Origin: Rhizophagus irregularis | Lineage: Eukaryota; Glomeromycota; Glomeromycetes; Glomerales; Glomeraceae | Assembly: GCF_026210795.1 (NCBI RefSeq) | Contig: NC_089433.1 | Coordinates: forward strand, 5,765,433 to 5,829,432 | Reading direction: 5' to 3' | DNA length: 64,000 nt | Shown: positions 32,752 through 46,000 of the stretch, piece by piece | Layout of the letters: each line of letters opens with the position of its first letter | Position numbering within the stretch: position 1 is the stretch's first letter | Program-made: the position numbers and the translations under genes | Notes under the pieces: model-generated | The model's database searches: none | Seen by the model: the letters and a program-made list of their open reading frames with translations, nothing else | Told to the model about the DNA's origin: nothing

Positions 32752-33172
32752 ATTAGATTTATCCTTAATATATAATTATAAATATATTATTTATATAAAA
32801 TTAATTCTAAATTATTAAAATTATTGGTTTTTTTTAAGTTTATTTAATAATTTAGGCTATTTAATATTTAATTTATCATTAAATTTATAATAAAGCATAT
32901 TGTTAATTTTTATAAAATTATTAATTTATTAAAAATACAAAAAACTGCAAAAGTAACGCACCACCTTTTTTTGACAAAACGTATCATACTAAAAAATTAA
33001 CCAATCAATTTACATTAAATTTTTACCATATTTTGATAATCATATGATAAATGATTTACATTTTTAATTTTATTTTGATTGGCTTTAATTTAATACCACT
33101 ACATGTGATTAATGATCAATCATTTGCATGGTGCGTTACTTTTGAGAGCCACTATATGTTCGAGGATTATAT

Positions 33173-33459
33173 ATGCCAAATCAGATAACCCTTTATAAGC
33201 ATGCATTAGTTTATAACGGGTGGGAACTTTTAGAAAAGTATAAAAGATGGGTTTTAAAGCATTTTCTTGTTCTACTATCAAGAAAAAGAATCATAATCAA
33301 GTTTCTACTTTTTTTCGTAAAACACTCAAAAATGATGGTGATTTGCTTAAGAGAAAATCTGCAATACAGGAGATAATAGAATATGAAAATAGATCACTTT
33401 ATTTTAATTACAATGTATTATCCAAATCTCCAAAAGTTAAGAGAATTCGCATTAAATAA
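33173..33459 (+). CDS. Small hypothetical protein, possible
   Basis: A basic 70-residue frame (33247-33459) reads KAFSCSTIKKKNHNQVSTFF, RKTLKNDGDLLKRKSAIQEI and ends KSPKVKRIRIK. It overlaps another frame from 33173. A TACAG/GAGATA acceptor-like junction near 33369 leaves open that this is an exon of a larger broken gene. Weak evidence. Confidence 0.25.
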
Positions 33460-33641
33460 AAAGAACAATTATATTTTATTAATTAATTTTATTTAATAAA
33501 TACTTTTATTTATTTAGGCGCATTTTTGTATTTGGTTAGTTATTATAGTTAATTAATATATAACGTGTTTACCAATTTCAATTTTTTATTTATTTTTTTT
33601 TTACTCTAATAAGTGATAGAGTAAATACTATATGTCTATAA

Positions 33642-34321
33642 CTATAATACAAAGGATTGTGAAATATAAAAATTGAAATATATATACCCTGCTGTACATA
33701 AATTTCCGTTAATTTCTCTTGATACACGTTTTTTCCATTCCACTAAAATTTCTTCACGCAAAAATTTTGGCCGCCTAGTTTTCTTGTAATTTTTAGATTG
33801 TTGATGAATCAATTGCTCAAGAGGATTTATTTCTTCTGATTGATCATGTGAATTAGAATTCCATGGAATAGGATTCAAACATACAACATATGTTTCTTGT
33901 TTTTGCGAATAACCTTTTTTTTCTCATTGATCAGAATTCAAAATTTCACTTAAAATTTGATATGCACCATCACCATAAAAGATACACTTGTAATTTCCTT
34001 TTGCTTTAGAATAATAATGAATATGTCCAGAAAAAATGGAAAAAAAAATACTTTCAGGACATGGTATAGAACCAACTTCTTTCCCATAGACTTAAAATTT
34101 AAAACCAATTTTTTGTGTATCTCCATCACCAAAATTTCTTTAAATTCGGAAATTGTATTAGCAGGTACATCATCAAGACCTTGGCGTTGATTATATTTTT
34201 TAATTACCCTAGTATGTTGTGTTAAGTCTCGTGAACTTTTGAATTGTCTTTCACAAGTGGAACACAGAAAGAAGTTACTTGGTGGAGGAGTATGGGGAAA
34301 AGTATGAGGAACCGTTATCAT
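33642..34321 (-). pseudogene. C2H2-type N-terminal exon of a transposon-related gene, frameshifted
   Basis: Starts MITVPHTFPHTPPPSNF and has FLCSTCERQFKSSRDLTQH, a C2H2 finger whose second zinc His appears replaced (IKKY). The first frame runs off near residue 80. A shifted frame continues SIPCPESIFFSIFSGHIHYY, KCIFYGDGAYQILSEILNSD, a stop, then NPIPWNSNSHDQSEEINPLE and PKFLREEILVEWKKRV to a GTATAT donor near 33690. Such C2H2 starts are common in Plavaka/Tnp2-like fungal transposase genes. It lies head-to-head with the relic at 34781. Confidence 0.45.
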
Positions 34322-34780
34322 ACTAATGGGTAAAAGAGTGATGAATGGCTGTTGATGAATAAAAAGTTAATAAATTTGACTATATAATTAATTAGTTTCA
34401 TATTTACTATTAGAAAAAGCTAGTTTTTAAATACTAGTACCGTAACTATATAAAATTTTACAAACAAAACATGTCCAGCTCTTATAAAATATATAAATGC
34501 AGTTCTTCTTCGTTAAACTCTATGAAAAGAGATATTTGTAAGTTATTTTCAATAAAAGTTTTGGCTTATAATCGCACAGCTTTGTCATTTTCTTCACCTT
34601 CAGAATCCAATGGATTTTTGCCGAATCTAATGGGGTTTTTTTAGGGTGTTTTGAGGTGTTTACGAGGTATTCTTAGGTATTTAGACGAGGATCAATACGT
34701 TTATTGACCAATAAAATTTGAAAATTTGTCGCACAAGAATTCCTAAATAGGATCTAAAATCTGCAGATCGGCAGATATGA

Positions 34781-37155
34781 TTGCAATCAATCATTAGGCG
34801 AATTGCAATCACTATACTCTATACTGAGGATTCTACTAATGACCAATCATCAGTCATAATTTGTGAAATTCTTTATAAGCATCAAGGTCACTGGAAGATA
34901 AGGAATGTCGCATATTCCTATTACCATCCTTCTGAATTTGCCCCATTAGAAGAGTCAGACATTAGTCTTCCAATATATAAACTGTACATCGATTTTTACT
35001 ACGATAACTTCAGAACATTTCGTAATGTCTACTACTCGTTAGGTAGAGTTTACATCCAAATTGGGAACTTACCCTTCGATAAAAGAAAATAACTCAAGTA
35101 AGGTTGCTTGTCTAAACCTTTTCAAAATCCTACGATTAGTTTCGTCAAAATTTTACTATAGATTTATTATAGTTTCGGCAGAGTTTTGGCAGTTTCGGCA
35201 TTTATAATAAGTTTTGGCAGTTTCGCCTTTCTCCAAAGTTTTGCCAGTTTTTTAATATAACTTTAATATAGTTTCGGCAAAATTTCGCTTTTCGGCAAAA
35301 TGCTATCTTGCCTAAACTCCTAGATTTCGGCAAGCAACTTTAAACTCAAGAACCATTTTGTATTAGGTTTCGTTCCATTTGGTGGTTGCTTTGAAGAATT
35401 TATAGCTCCATTTGTTACAGAAATGAAGACATTGGAAAATGGAATAACTATAGATGTACAAGGGACAAAGAGCATTGTAATCGCAAGTCTAGGAGATATA
35501 ACAGCAGATTTGCCGTAAGGCAATGACTTGGTTGGAGTAAAACGACACAATGCCACAAGAGGTTGTCATATCTGTAATGTGACAAAAGACTCCTAGACTT
35601 CCAATAATATCAATTTGCCATTGATGTCCTGATATCACCATCTTACTAATTGTCAATTTGAAGAGATTTCTGCAGTACCGATGATGACAAGATGTAAGGA
35701 GATTGCTGCAGAATATAGATTGTGTACACAGCCACCAATACTTGATAACTTAAAAAGAGAAAGACACCTTCAATCGCCACATGATGTCTATCATGCTATA
35801 GCTGGAAAAGTATTAAAATTTCTCAGGATTACTATCGATGCACTCTCTTCAGAAGGAAAATTAGCATTTATTTTGTCTTGAAAGGTATTCAAGTATCCTA
35901 GATCTTGGCAAAAATTGCCAAATCTGAACTCCCACTTAGAAAGTTTTATGATGTCTGACGGCTTACGTTTGGCTATGGTAATGCCATTTATTTTCAATAG
36001 GATTTTGAAGCCTCAAAATTTCAAACAATCCGAAATTGATAAGTTTCGAAGCTGGACAGGTTTTTCTCGTAATGATTTGGCAATAAAACTTTGGCTGAAG
36101 TGTTAGGTACTGGTGGCAAAAACGATGTCAATGGCATTTATGCATTCATTCACCAAAGAAGACTATATTAAATTAGAAGAATGCTTGGATGATGAACGGA
36201 AGCTCTTGTCACAGGTATTTCATTACTATTCATCTAATATATATAATTTGTTATTGTTAATTTATTAATTATTATATTCATTTTTTTACATGTTTTGCAA
36301 TTATTATTTGTTCTTTCAAAATAAGGTGTTCAAAGATTTTGAAAACTTGCCGAATTTACATATTAACTTACATTTGATACAACATGTTAAAAACTACACC
36401 ACTTTATTGAATACTGGCGTAGGGACGAAAGAGATGATGCACAGAATTTTCAAGACCATCATGTCACGGACAAACCGTAAAAATGTGGAGTTGGATTTGC
36501 TAAAGCGCTACACAACATTATTTGCAGTGCGCCATTTATTCGATGGAGGTATCGATAGTCATCTTTCCACTACGATTAATACCTTAAATAACCTTCCGCA
36601 TCACTTAAAAACAACTGATGGATGGCTGGTTTATTGCCAAAAAGTCTTTAGATTTTAACGATGATATAAGCGAAGGTTTGCTCTAAGTTTACATTAATTA
36701 ATTAATTTATCTTCGAATTTTATTTTAATTAATATTTTTAAACAGTACATTTACCAGATGAACGTATCTCAAAGATAACCTTGAAGAAGTGCATATCAAG
36801 AAGAAAGGGTGAAGATATTTTGCCGAATGATGCTGATTTTCATAGAGAATTGGCAATATCATACCGGGATATGGGTTATCATTTAGCAATTTTTGGCTAT
36901 TCATGTCAATTCTATGAATATGCATGTTTTTTTGCAGAAGAAAACGATACTAATGTTCTACATCAGCTACATATTGGTGAAATTGTCACTATAGTCACCG
37001 AAGATGACGAAACTTTTGCAATTATACGGTCAATTTTTAGCCATCAATACAACAACCAACAGTTCGCTTTTGTTTCTGTTGATGGATTCGAAATTACCAA
37101 TCGAACAGTGCTGGAATGCCCCGTGTTCAAGCTCCGGTCTACAAATAGGCAATGA
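34781..37155 (+). pseudogene. Tnp2/Plavaka-like transposase relic
   Basis: Pieces in order: ISLPIYKLYIDFYYDNFRTF, then, across the MITE at 35099-35342, LKNHFVLGFVPFGGCFEEFI, SIVIASLGDITADLP, stop, GNDLVGVKRHNATRGCHICN, then SPHDVYHAIAGKVLKFLRIT, KYPRSWQKLPNLNSHLESFM, NLHINLHLIQHVKNYTTLL, and a C-terminal domain (LHQLHIGEIVTIVTEDDETF). The G.KxH.....C..C block is the part shared with CACTA/Tnp2-type transposases. Introns look intact at about 36214-36327 and 36660-36745. Stops TAA (35089-35091 region, 35516) and TGA (35879) mark it as dead. Family naming is from memory. Confidence 0.5.
35099..35342 (+). mobile_element. 244-bp MITE, copy 3
   Basis: Same family as 6889, with 8-bp duplication AACTCAAG (35091-35098, 35343-35350). 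It sits in the transposase relic and, as at 47141, its first three bases TAA fall in the host reading frame. One right-end base differs (CAAGCAACTTTA). Confidence 0.95.
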
Positions 37156-37798
37156 CGTATCTTTCCTATAAGCGTGGTTTGTACAAGTACTACGCATTTT
37201 ATTCATTATTGTAATGGGAATGAATGCATCGATGGTCACAATCTAGAAAACGAAATATATATACGAAATCTTTATTTCTTTAAAGATGTCTAAATATGTA
37301 TTTTATATATATGCTTTATTTTATTTATGAATGTATTGATTTTACATTTACAATTAATTATTACAAGCAAATAAATTGACGATTTGAGTTATCTAATACT
37401 CAGTTTATGCATGAATAACATTTCAATACGATTTATTGAAGATTTATTATAAAAGCTGTTATAACGTAATTAAGATTTATTCTATATGCGCTACAATGTG
37501 GTTATGACGTCGTTAAGAAGGCTCTGTAATTTATTAACGACTTGTTAAAGTTTTATTACATAATCTGTTACAACGATCAACGATTTATTAAATTTTATTT
37601 ACATGATTAGTTATGACGATGCTATGTTATATTATATAAGCTGCTATCAACGATATTGCGATTTATTGACGATTTGTGAATATCGCCTTAATATCCAGTA
37701 ACTAAATCTATGACGAAGCCGTGACTAACTCAAGACTAACACATGACTAACATGTGATTAACTCTTTTCTGATTGTTCACAAGATAGCCATGGCTTGG
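37156..37798. other. Intergenic with short direct motifs
   Basis: No gene. 37380-37690 repeats variants of (A)CGATTTATTGACGATTT and GTTATAACG, in a loose subterminal-repeat style that might belong to the transposase relic upstream. 37700-37760 repeats CATGACTAAC. Confidence 0.3.
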
Positions 37799-40423
37799 TC
37801 ACGACTTCGTCTTGGTTTGACATGTTTCTGTAAAGTTCTTCAGACTTTGGTTTTTTCGGCTTTTTTGGTGTGCGGGATTTGCTTCAATAATTGTTACTTT
37901 TCCGGGAATAAACTTTTCTTTTTCAGCTCTTTCCATTATACGTTTGAATCGAGAAACTGTGAAACGCAACAGTTTCTGCATGTCATAAATGAAAAAAAAA
38001 ATAGAGTGAGTGTAAATCTTAAGTCTAAATTGTGGGATGTTACCAACCTTAATTTGTAACATAATGCGTGCAATTTTAGTTAGCTTCCAAATCTCATCAT
38101 ATGAAGTAGGGATATCGAACTTTCCCAACTCAAATGATGCGTAGAATCCACCTCCTACATATATTATAAGGACAGCACGAAAGTAGAACCACGATGATGC
38201 GAAACCGGGCATAATTAATTTACTACAAGCATTTAAAACTTGCTTTGAAAGTGCTCCCCCACTTTCGATAGCAATTGCTTTGACTAGGCTTCTGTGCATA
38301 TCTCTAAGTGTTTTTAAAACCTTAAGAATGTCTGAAAAATTCTTGGTGTCGTTATCTACTTTAGAGCCTGCACGCTCACATAAGGAAAATTCTCGGCCAT
38401 ATGATATGTCTATTCCAAGATCATGTTTCTATATGTAGGAATCTGTTAGTAATCAAACAAAAAATATGAAAACTTCATAAAGATTAATTATACCGTGAAC
38501 ATCCAATCTAGGTGAAACCCTTCAACCTTATCCGGGGCATCTGATGCTTCACTTAGAAATAATCAGTATTGTCAATAATGAAAAGTAATTAGGGATGATA
38601 ATAAAACATACAAATGGGTATCTAGAATATCGTCGAAACAAGCAAAAATGTGTCTTTTGATGAACATATCTATGTCCCTTTCGGAGTTTTTTCGTTGCGG
38701 AATTCTTTTGTCTAATATTTCACATCTGATTGTAAAGAATTGCAGTATTAGAAGCTGTGTATGCATCCAAGCTGAAATTTAACAAATGAACTTACGTGTA
38801 ACGAACCAATTCTAAGATGTATCCCACCTCTTTATCAAGATAGTCATTCTCTTCAAGAACCAATGATAGTGTTTTATTATTTGTGGGTTCGTCATCAAAC
38901 AGATCAGGTTCTTCTATGTTCAATTCTTCGATATTTTGGATTATTTTCCGAAGTTTACAAACTCCCCATGTATTCCTTCATACTTAACCATTTCACCTAT
39001 CATACGGATCTGTTCATTATTCAGCTAGAAACGAAATTATGCTAATTAAGATTATCATTTAAAGATCAAGATGCTTCAATGTCAAAAACTACCTTTGCAA
39101 GAGATTGCAAACATCTTTCAGCGACAGGCTCTAACACTGTCCAATCATTCTGATGTCCAATATTAAGAACATTTGAAAATATGGCATTAAGTTCTGAAAA
39201 TTCTTCTTCGGGTATGAAATCCTGTACAATTTTCGGATCTGATGCGTCTATGATTCGCCACCAGATTGGTCTAAATAACGAAATTGATTAGGACCTGCAC
39301 AAATAAAAAGGAAAAGTATTCATTAATCACTTACTGTTTTGCTAGTTCGAATTTTTCTAAAGGATCTGTCTGCGCGGTTGTTAATGTTTTGTGTCGATCC
39401 ATCGCTTTTTTTAACCAGCTTGGCATCAGTGTATCGAATTCCCAGCCTGACAAAGGTTCCACGTCGAGAATTTCAGAATCATCGGGAATTTCAATTCTAT
39501 CATTTTCGCTGGGGCCAGTATATTCATCAAAGGAAACGTTAAACGTTTTGGCCTGTATCGTATTACAAAAAAATGATATAAGTCATATCTGTACAGAGTT
39601 CACAAAACGTGTGTAGACTATACTTGCTTTTTTCGTATCCGAAGTTATAGTTTCACCTTCTCTAGTTCGTTTTCTCTGGTCTTCTAACAGTTGCTCCCCG
39701 ACATGTTCATTCTCGTTTGAATACATCGTATATGTTTTTTCGCGACGACTACTTGAAATCTGTATCTGTCGTACGTTGATACGTTTAAGTAACAATAAAA
39801 TTCATCAAGAGCAATCAGCTCAAAGGATTTTGTAGCCTACCTTAAATCTTTCCTCGAGAACACAAGACCAATCAGATGTATCTTCGACCACCTAATGTTT
39901 CAAAATTTTGATTATTTGCGCTTTCCTAATGAGTAGCTAGTCAAAGATGGAATAAGTTGCGCAATCATGAGGATGAGGGCGTCACCTATGCCACAGTTCA
40001 GGGCGTAACCTGACTGAGGTTCCGACATAATCACTAGGGTGAGGACGTCACCTATATCTGCAGTTCAGGGCGTAACCTGACCCGATACCCTAATAAACAG
40101 AAAAATAGAGTCGAAGATAGAATACTTTCCTTGGAGATGTTCAAAACTGACGCTACATAGGTAAACCGCTTTGCCCATGCACCTTGCAGTGCTGCAGATT
40201 TATTTGAATCCGGAGGTGACCTAGCTACGAGGTCAGTGTTCAAACGAATAAATTCCGACAATGTTGGCACAAGATTGTTCTCTGATGTCCGTAGGAAATA
40301 TGATTTTAGAGCTGAAAAAGTTGTTGGTTGGTGTTACATTGGTGAACAAGGTATAGGGTGTCGTTTCTTTTATTTCTTACCTTCAAAAATATACGGATGG
40401 GTAATAATATTACTCATGTTCAT
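37799..40423 (-). pseudogene. Unrecognised multi-exon gene, about ten exons
   Basis: Start ATG 40423 (MNMSNIITHPYIF). Exon 1 ends 40381 with GTAAG. Exon 2 begins 40311 (ALKSYFLRTSENNLVP) and includes DLVARSPPDSNKSAALQGAW. Later exons encode VVEDTSDWSCVLEERFK (about 39890), FNVSFDEYTGPSENDRIEIP (about 39540), WWRIIDASDPKIVQDFIPEE (about 39255), a block around 38830-39020 with a frame break after EGIHGEF, a WMHTQLLILQ exon (38770), KHDLGIDISYGREFSLCERA to IARIMLQIK (38435-38060), and a basic last exon ending TKTKS at 37799. Most junctions have GT/AG and match in phase. A 60-bp internal duplication (39985-40080) and the break near 38955 make it probably non-functional. No domain recognised. Confidence 0.5.
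39960..40085. repeat. About 60-bp tandem duplication inside a gene
   Basis: GAGGGCGTCACCTATGCC..CAGTTCAGGGCGTAACCTGAC is repeated as GAGGACGTCACCTATATCTGCAGTTCAGGGCGTAACCTGAC about 60 bp on. It duplicates exon 3 coding sequence of the minus-strand gene and disturbs its frame. Confidence 0.65.
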
Positions 40424-40710
40424 TCGCTGTTACGGTAAAGAAAAAATTTAATGGTTGAAGATTAAAGATAGATATCATTACGTAATTATGTAATTGTACG
40501 GTTTTTAAAAAGTCACGTGACATGTGATTATTGTGATATTTGATTTGTACTACATTATATACTTTTCGATAGAAAAAAAACTCTTTCCGACGATCGTTAA
40601 ATACCAAAAACTCACAGAAGAAATTTCCACCATAAAATACATTTCTTTATAAACAGTGTCATTTTTTTCTACAAATTTTGGTCTCTACGCTCTTCTCGGA
40701 ACATTATCAT

Positions 40711-42684
40711 ATGAGTTTTGCTATAAGAAAAAAATTCTCGAACAAATTCCTGAAAAATATAGAAAAAACCTATCGTCCTGTTTCCAACGACGAAGATATA
40801 TATCGTACATACTCGTCACCCAACAAAAAATCCAACATGACTTCCAGTCAACCTATAGGTCCTACTCAGACTGCTAACAACGCTACAACGGACACAACTA
40901 TGGAAGAAGCATCATCTTCCTCTCCCGCTCATGCTCTTTCGCACAGCGAAATTGAACTTACATCACGTGACTTACATGAAAAAGATATTCACACGCAAAC
41001 ACCAATCACTGAAATATTGACTAATATGGATGTAGATCCTATTATTACTAACACAGATAAAGGAAAATCGCTGGAAACACAGTCAGCCACACAAACAAAT
41101 ACCCCTAATCCGTTACAAATTACGGTGCTAACAGATATATTTGAACAAACACCACAAGTTTCAAACAAAGCACACAAAGGATTTATTCCTAGAGATAGTT
41201 TCCCACCGAAACTCTCTAACAACGAAATTATCAATCTAATAAAAACGTCATTCATCAAGGATAGCAATGCTTTTAGATTTGACGTCAATACAACATCCAC
41301 CTACAGATATTTTACTATCTATTTCAGAACACGTGACTCGCTTGACTAATACATAGCAAAAAGTCCCGATAACCTCAAACATGTAAAAATTTACGAACTC
41401 ACCAATGAGGCTATCAACACATTAATAGAACAAAAATTCTCTAATCTAGACCAGGCTGTTATAAAAATTATGGATATACCATACAACTACGATACATCCA
41501 TGCTTATCAAGCACCTCGCTATAAAAACAGGCAGCAATATCATAGATCATAAAGAAATTAAAAAACCTCCAAGAAAGATTTCCAACCGCAGCACTCGCGG
41601 TCGCCCTATCTTCATAAAACCTGCTTACAAACAACTTATTGTCCGATTTGACAAACAAGCAGCATATGATTATTTCATGAATGAAAACTATTGGAGCCTC
41701 GAAATCGAGAACTTCGTAGTAAGAATCTTACCTGGTAACCCCGATGATCCCGAATATAAGAAACGCACCAGTCATTACTTCAAAATCACTGGTCTCCCAC
41801 TCAATTCCACAGCTAAAGACATTGAACCTCTTATTAAACACGTCTACGGACGAACTTGTACATTTACACAAACCACCAAATATTCAACCATGAAAAATGC
41901 CTATATTTACGTCTCACCAAACAATTATCCGACAGACGCGATCAATGGCGCCTCCTCACTTTTCGAAGGATACAATCTCCACGTCCTACCAGGACACCTT
42001 TCACTAAAGACATGTAATACTTGTGGATCACCACTCCATGAGGCAAAAAACTGCGACGACAAAAATTTCGACATCGATCAAAACAATCGAAAAATCTTCA
42101 AAAAACGATTTATTAATCGTAACGAAGAAAAAATTGCAATTAACGAAAACCACAGAGCTAGATTTAACCATGTCATTACTCTGAATGCAAATAAAAGATC
42201 TCCCACGATGTCACAAAATCCTAAACCCAACCATACACCACCGCGCAACTACAACAACAAGAATAACCAACAATCAGGTAGCTTATTATATCCACGACAG
42301 ACCAAACAACCATATAATAACCATAATAATTATGGCAACAATAACAAGGATTTAAAATATGATAATTCCTATATCGCCCCTCACCTGGACAATCCCCAAG
42401 TGACCGATATCAATCGTTCTGAACAACGAATTACACAATTGGAACAACAAGTCCAATCCCTCTTACAGAGTGTTAAAACACTCCAAGATGGAAAATCTAA
42501 AGTCGATAGTACTATCGCCGATATCCATCACAACCACAATTTAATGAGCTCTTCGCTCAATGACATCTCCACCAGACTTGACAAATACGACACAATTATC
42601 CAACAACTCACGACTAATATTAATTTACTTAGTCAAGAAAAGATTTCAGAACATAAAGAACGTAACGTCAAAACACCAAAATGA
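40711..42684 (+). pseudogene. LINE ORF1, gag-like protein with one stop
   Basis: ATG 40711 starts MSFAIRKKFSNKFLKN, and the frame runs to TGA at 42682-42684. It is 658 codons with one in-frame TAA at 41347-41349, and the sequence on both sides is clearly the same protein. The Ser/Thr-rich N-terminus is probably disordered. An RRM-like middle (IKNPFVVRIL-type region, IKITGLPLNSTAKDIEP) is followed by a CCHC zinc knuckle (CNTCGSPLHEAKNC), then an Asn/Gln-rich stretch and a coiled coil (QRITQLEQQVQSLLQSVKTL). In such elements the protein binds the LINE RNA. The single nonsense codon suggests a young but inactive copy. Confidence 0.85.
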
Positions 42685-43087
42685 CCGTCTCCATACGAAC
42701 AATCCTCGTATAGAGTAACAAAAAATAGATACAACCTAAGAGGCAATAAACATGGTAATACCACAGCGGATGACAGCGAACAACCCTTGGCAACCGATGA
42801 AGACACCGATGCCCCCGACGAGGCCGTCATGTCAGACGGTGCCGTCTTTGAAGGAATCATTGATGAATTGTCAAATACAACACTGACTGAAACTAAATTT
42901 TCAGTCAAATCCTACAATCCCCTTAACCTCCTCCCGCAGTTTAATGCGACACGTTAATTACGTGCTTACCATTAAAACTTATATATCTCCTCTTTATTTT
43001 GGATATACTTTTTGGACTTCCCCATTTTGATTCTAACGGTTTAACATTTCTATACACATATTGATTCTCTTTATATACAATTTTATT

Positions 43088-46000
43088 ATGGAATACACCA
43101 ATTTACAACCCCCGGCTGACCTCGAAAATCAGCCTTTTGCACCAGTTTTACAATATTCTCATACTAAACATAACAAAAACACAAAATCACAAAAAAATTA
43201 TAAAAAACCCCAAAACCACAAAAATATTAATCAAAACTTTCATACCCCAGACAATAATGATGCACCAACAACAAGTTCACGATATTATATTTGTGAACCT
43301 CGTAATGATGAAGATGAAAATATGCTAAATTACATTGAACACCATTTATTTGATGACCAGGATACAATAGCGTCAACGTCGTCTACCTCTCAAATACACG
43401 ACACCCCCATATCAACATCTTCTCAATTACGAACACAATTTATTGATTACCATAAATTTGGTACAATTAATATTCAAGGAGGATTCAATAATAAATTGAA
43501 TGATATCCTCCATTTTTTCACGCTTCATAATTATGACATACTTATTTTGACCGAAACAGGTCTCCACCAATATACTAATATAGATATGGACCTTAAGAAA
43601 GCAACACATTCAACGCATTCACTTCCAGTACTGAATAATGATAACATTATTCATAATATTCATTTTTATATAGATGACAAAGGAAATACCAAAGGTAGTG
43701 GAGTTTCTATGATGATCACGGATCAACTGCAAAAACATATTATCAAAATCAACACCTTTCATAGCCGTATTTTAACGGTCGATTTATGCTTTAAAGGCAA
43801 TCATTATATCAAATTTATATGTTGTTATTTACCAGCTAATGCTGTTGACGACAAAGAATTGATTATTAAATGTTACAAAGAAATTGAAAACATTTTAATC
43901 ACGGCTAAACACAATTATTTTGAATGTATAGTTTTAGGTGATTTAAATATTAGTTTCGACAAACTAAAAAAATCTAATCATTACCCTATTTGGAGACGTG
44001 AAATCAATACAATCTTTAAAAACTTTGGTCTTAGAGACTTACTTAAATCATTTCACGATCACCCGAGCCCGACGCATACTACTAAAAGGAAAGAAGGATC
44101 AGATATACAATCTCGTATAGATTACATCTTCACCTCACCTAATATCCTTCACTATAGCTTTTATGCTTATACTCATAGTGTCTCTGAAGATTTTTTTACC
44201 ACAGATCATCAGGCTCTTAGTTGCTATTTGACGCAAGATTATTTCAAAAACAAGTCTAACAGCTCTAGGAAAAGCTTAGAAAATTCACTCACATATAAAC
44301 CTAATACAAACCCCAAAATTCAATTTAAATATCACTTAATGACCACAGAATCCTGGTCTGATTACAAAGTTACCAACGGTATTATTTATCGACAACATAT
44401 TAATGATAAACCAACCCTACCGGATATAACACCAGAACAACAGATCGAATTATATTGGTCTAATATTAAAGATATTATCAAACAGACAAAAGATCGATGT
44501 ATCCCTTCTTCCACATATAAAAAATACACGAAACATGATCGTCCATTATCTTTACAACAAAATAACAACAAAATACTGATACTTCGTATGATTTTACGAA
44601 GATTTTTTAATATTAAAATTAATCGATTACAAGATGATCTTGACAAATGGAAAGATTATTGGAATACCTGGGATAAATCACGCAAATAAATTCTGGTTAT
44701 CGACGTTCACTTTAACGCCAAACGTACTATTTGGCTACCATATACTTTGACGCCCAATAATATATCTGACGTTAAAAAAGATTTACAAAGCCTTTTGCGT
44801 ATATCTATTGTCCTACACAAACAAAAAGAAGATTCATGGACTATTAACAAAATTAATAGATATATTAATGATAGGAATAATAATTTAATTCATAATCAAA
44901 AAAGGATGATTAATAGTATCCTTGACCGTAAACCCCAAAAAATAACATTAGATCGTTTACATTATTACGATCATCAAACTAATCAATTTCAATTTACTAA
45001 CAATCCTCATATTATAGCAGAACAAACTAATTTACATTTTCAATGTTTAGGAAAAGACCTTAACGAACTTAATAATGTTAAAAAGTATAAGTCAATTCAA
45101 GACCTCCCGTTATATTGGAGATCAACCTATGAACCTATTAACAACCGTGATTGTAAACACATGACGTCATTAGCGGATGAATTTTCAATTGACGAATTAT
45201 CCCAAGTCATCTCATCACTTCCAAACAATAAAGCCGCAGGCATTTCCGGCATTACATACGAAGACATCAAACATACACACCAAGACTTTAGAGAATACAT
45301 TAACAAATTTTTCAATTATATTATGCAGGTCCAAATTTATCCACGGGACTGGTTACATGCATTCCTTTTCCCTATACCTAAACCAAAGGCTTGGGATTGC
45401 AAAATAGAAAATACTCGACCTATAGTCTTGTTAGAAACGTTTAGAAAATTGTTTGTCAAAATTTTGATACAAAGGATTAACATCACGCTTACGACATACA
45501 ACCTGATTAATGAAAACAATCGGGCTGGCCTAACGGGACAATCCACGTTACAACCATTACAAGTCGTCCAACATATAATTGAATCTGCTTATAAAGATAA
45601 AAAACAATTATGGATTGGTCTACAAGACCTCAGCAAGGCTTACGATAGAGTTAATTTATCTCTGTTACGATTAGCATTAGAACGCCTACACTTTCCGACT
45701 ACAATTACCACTCTTTTAATTTCTTTATTTAGTGATCGGAAAAATAATGTTATTTTACCTTTTGGTTTATCTGCCGATTTTGATGTACTTCAAGGCATAG
45801 ACCAAGGAGAAGTCATCAGCCCAATTGTATGGATTATTTATTATGATCCTATGTTCACATATTTGTCACAATTAACCGAAAATTTACATGTCACCTCCGT
45901 TAACAAGATCAACAATATTTACCAACCTGACTCCGACCTACAGATTAATTATTCAGCATCTGTGGTGGGTTATCTTGATGATACCAGCTGGTTTGCTTCT

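Noticed and set aside
32424-32818. Two adjacent 60-67 residue hydrophobic frames that could be small membrane proteins
   Set aside because: They lie inside or across the TGTAACAGCC element, are Phe/Leu/Ile-rich only because of TTT/ATA composition, and have no splice or start context.
40495-40500. AATTGTAC at both MULE ends as an 8-bp target duplication
   Set aside because: Using it leaves about 20 extra bases at the right end with no inverted partner. MULEs usually make 9-bp duplications.
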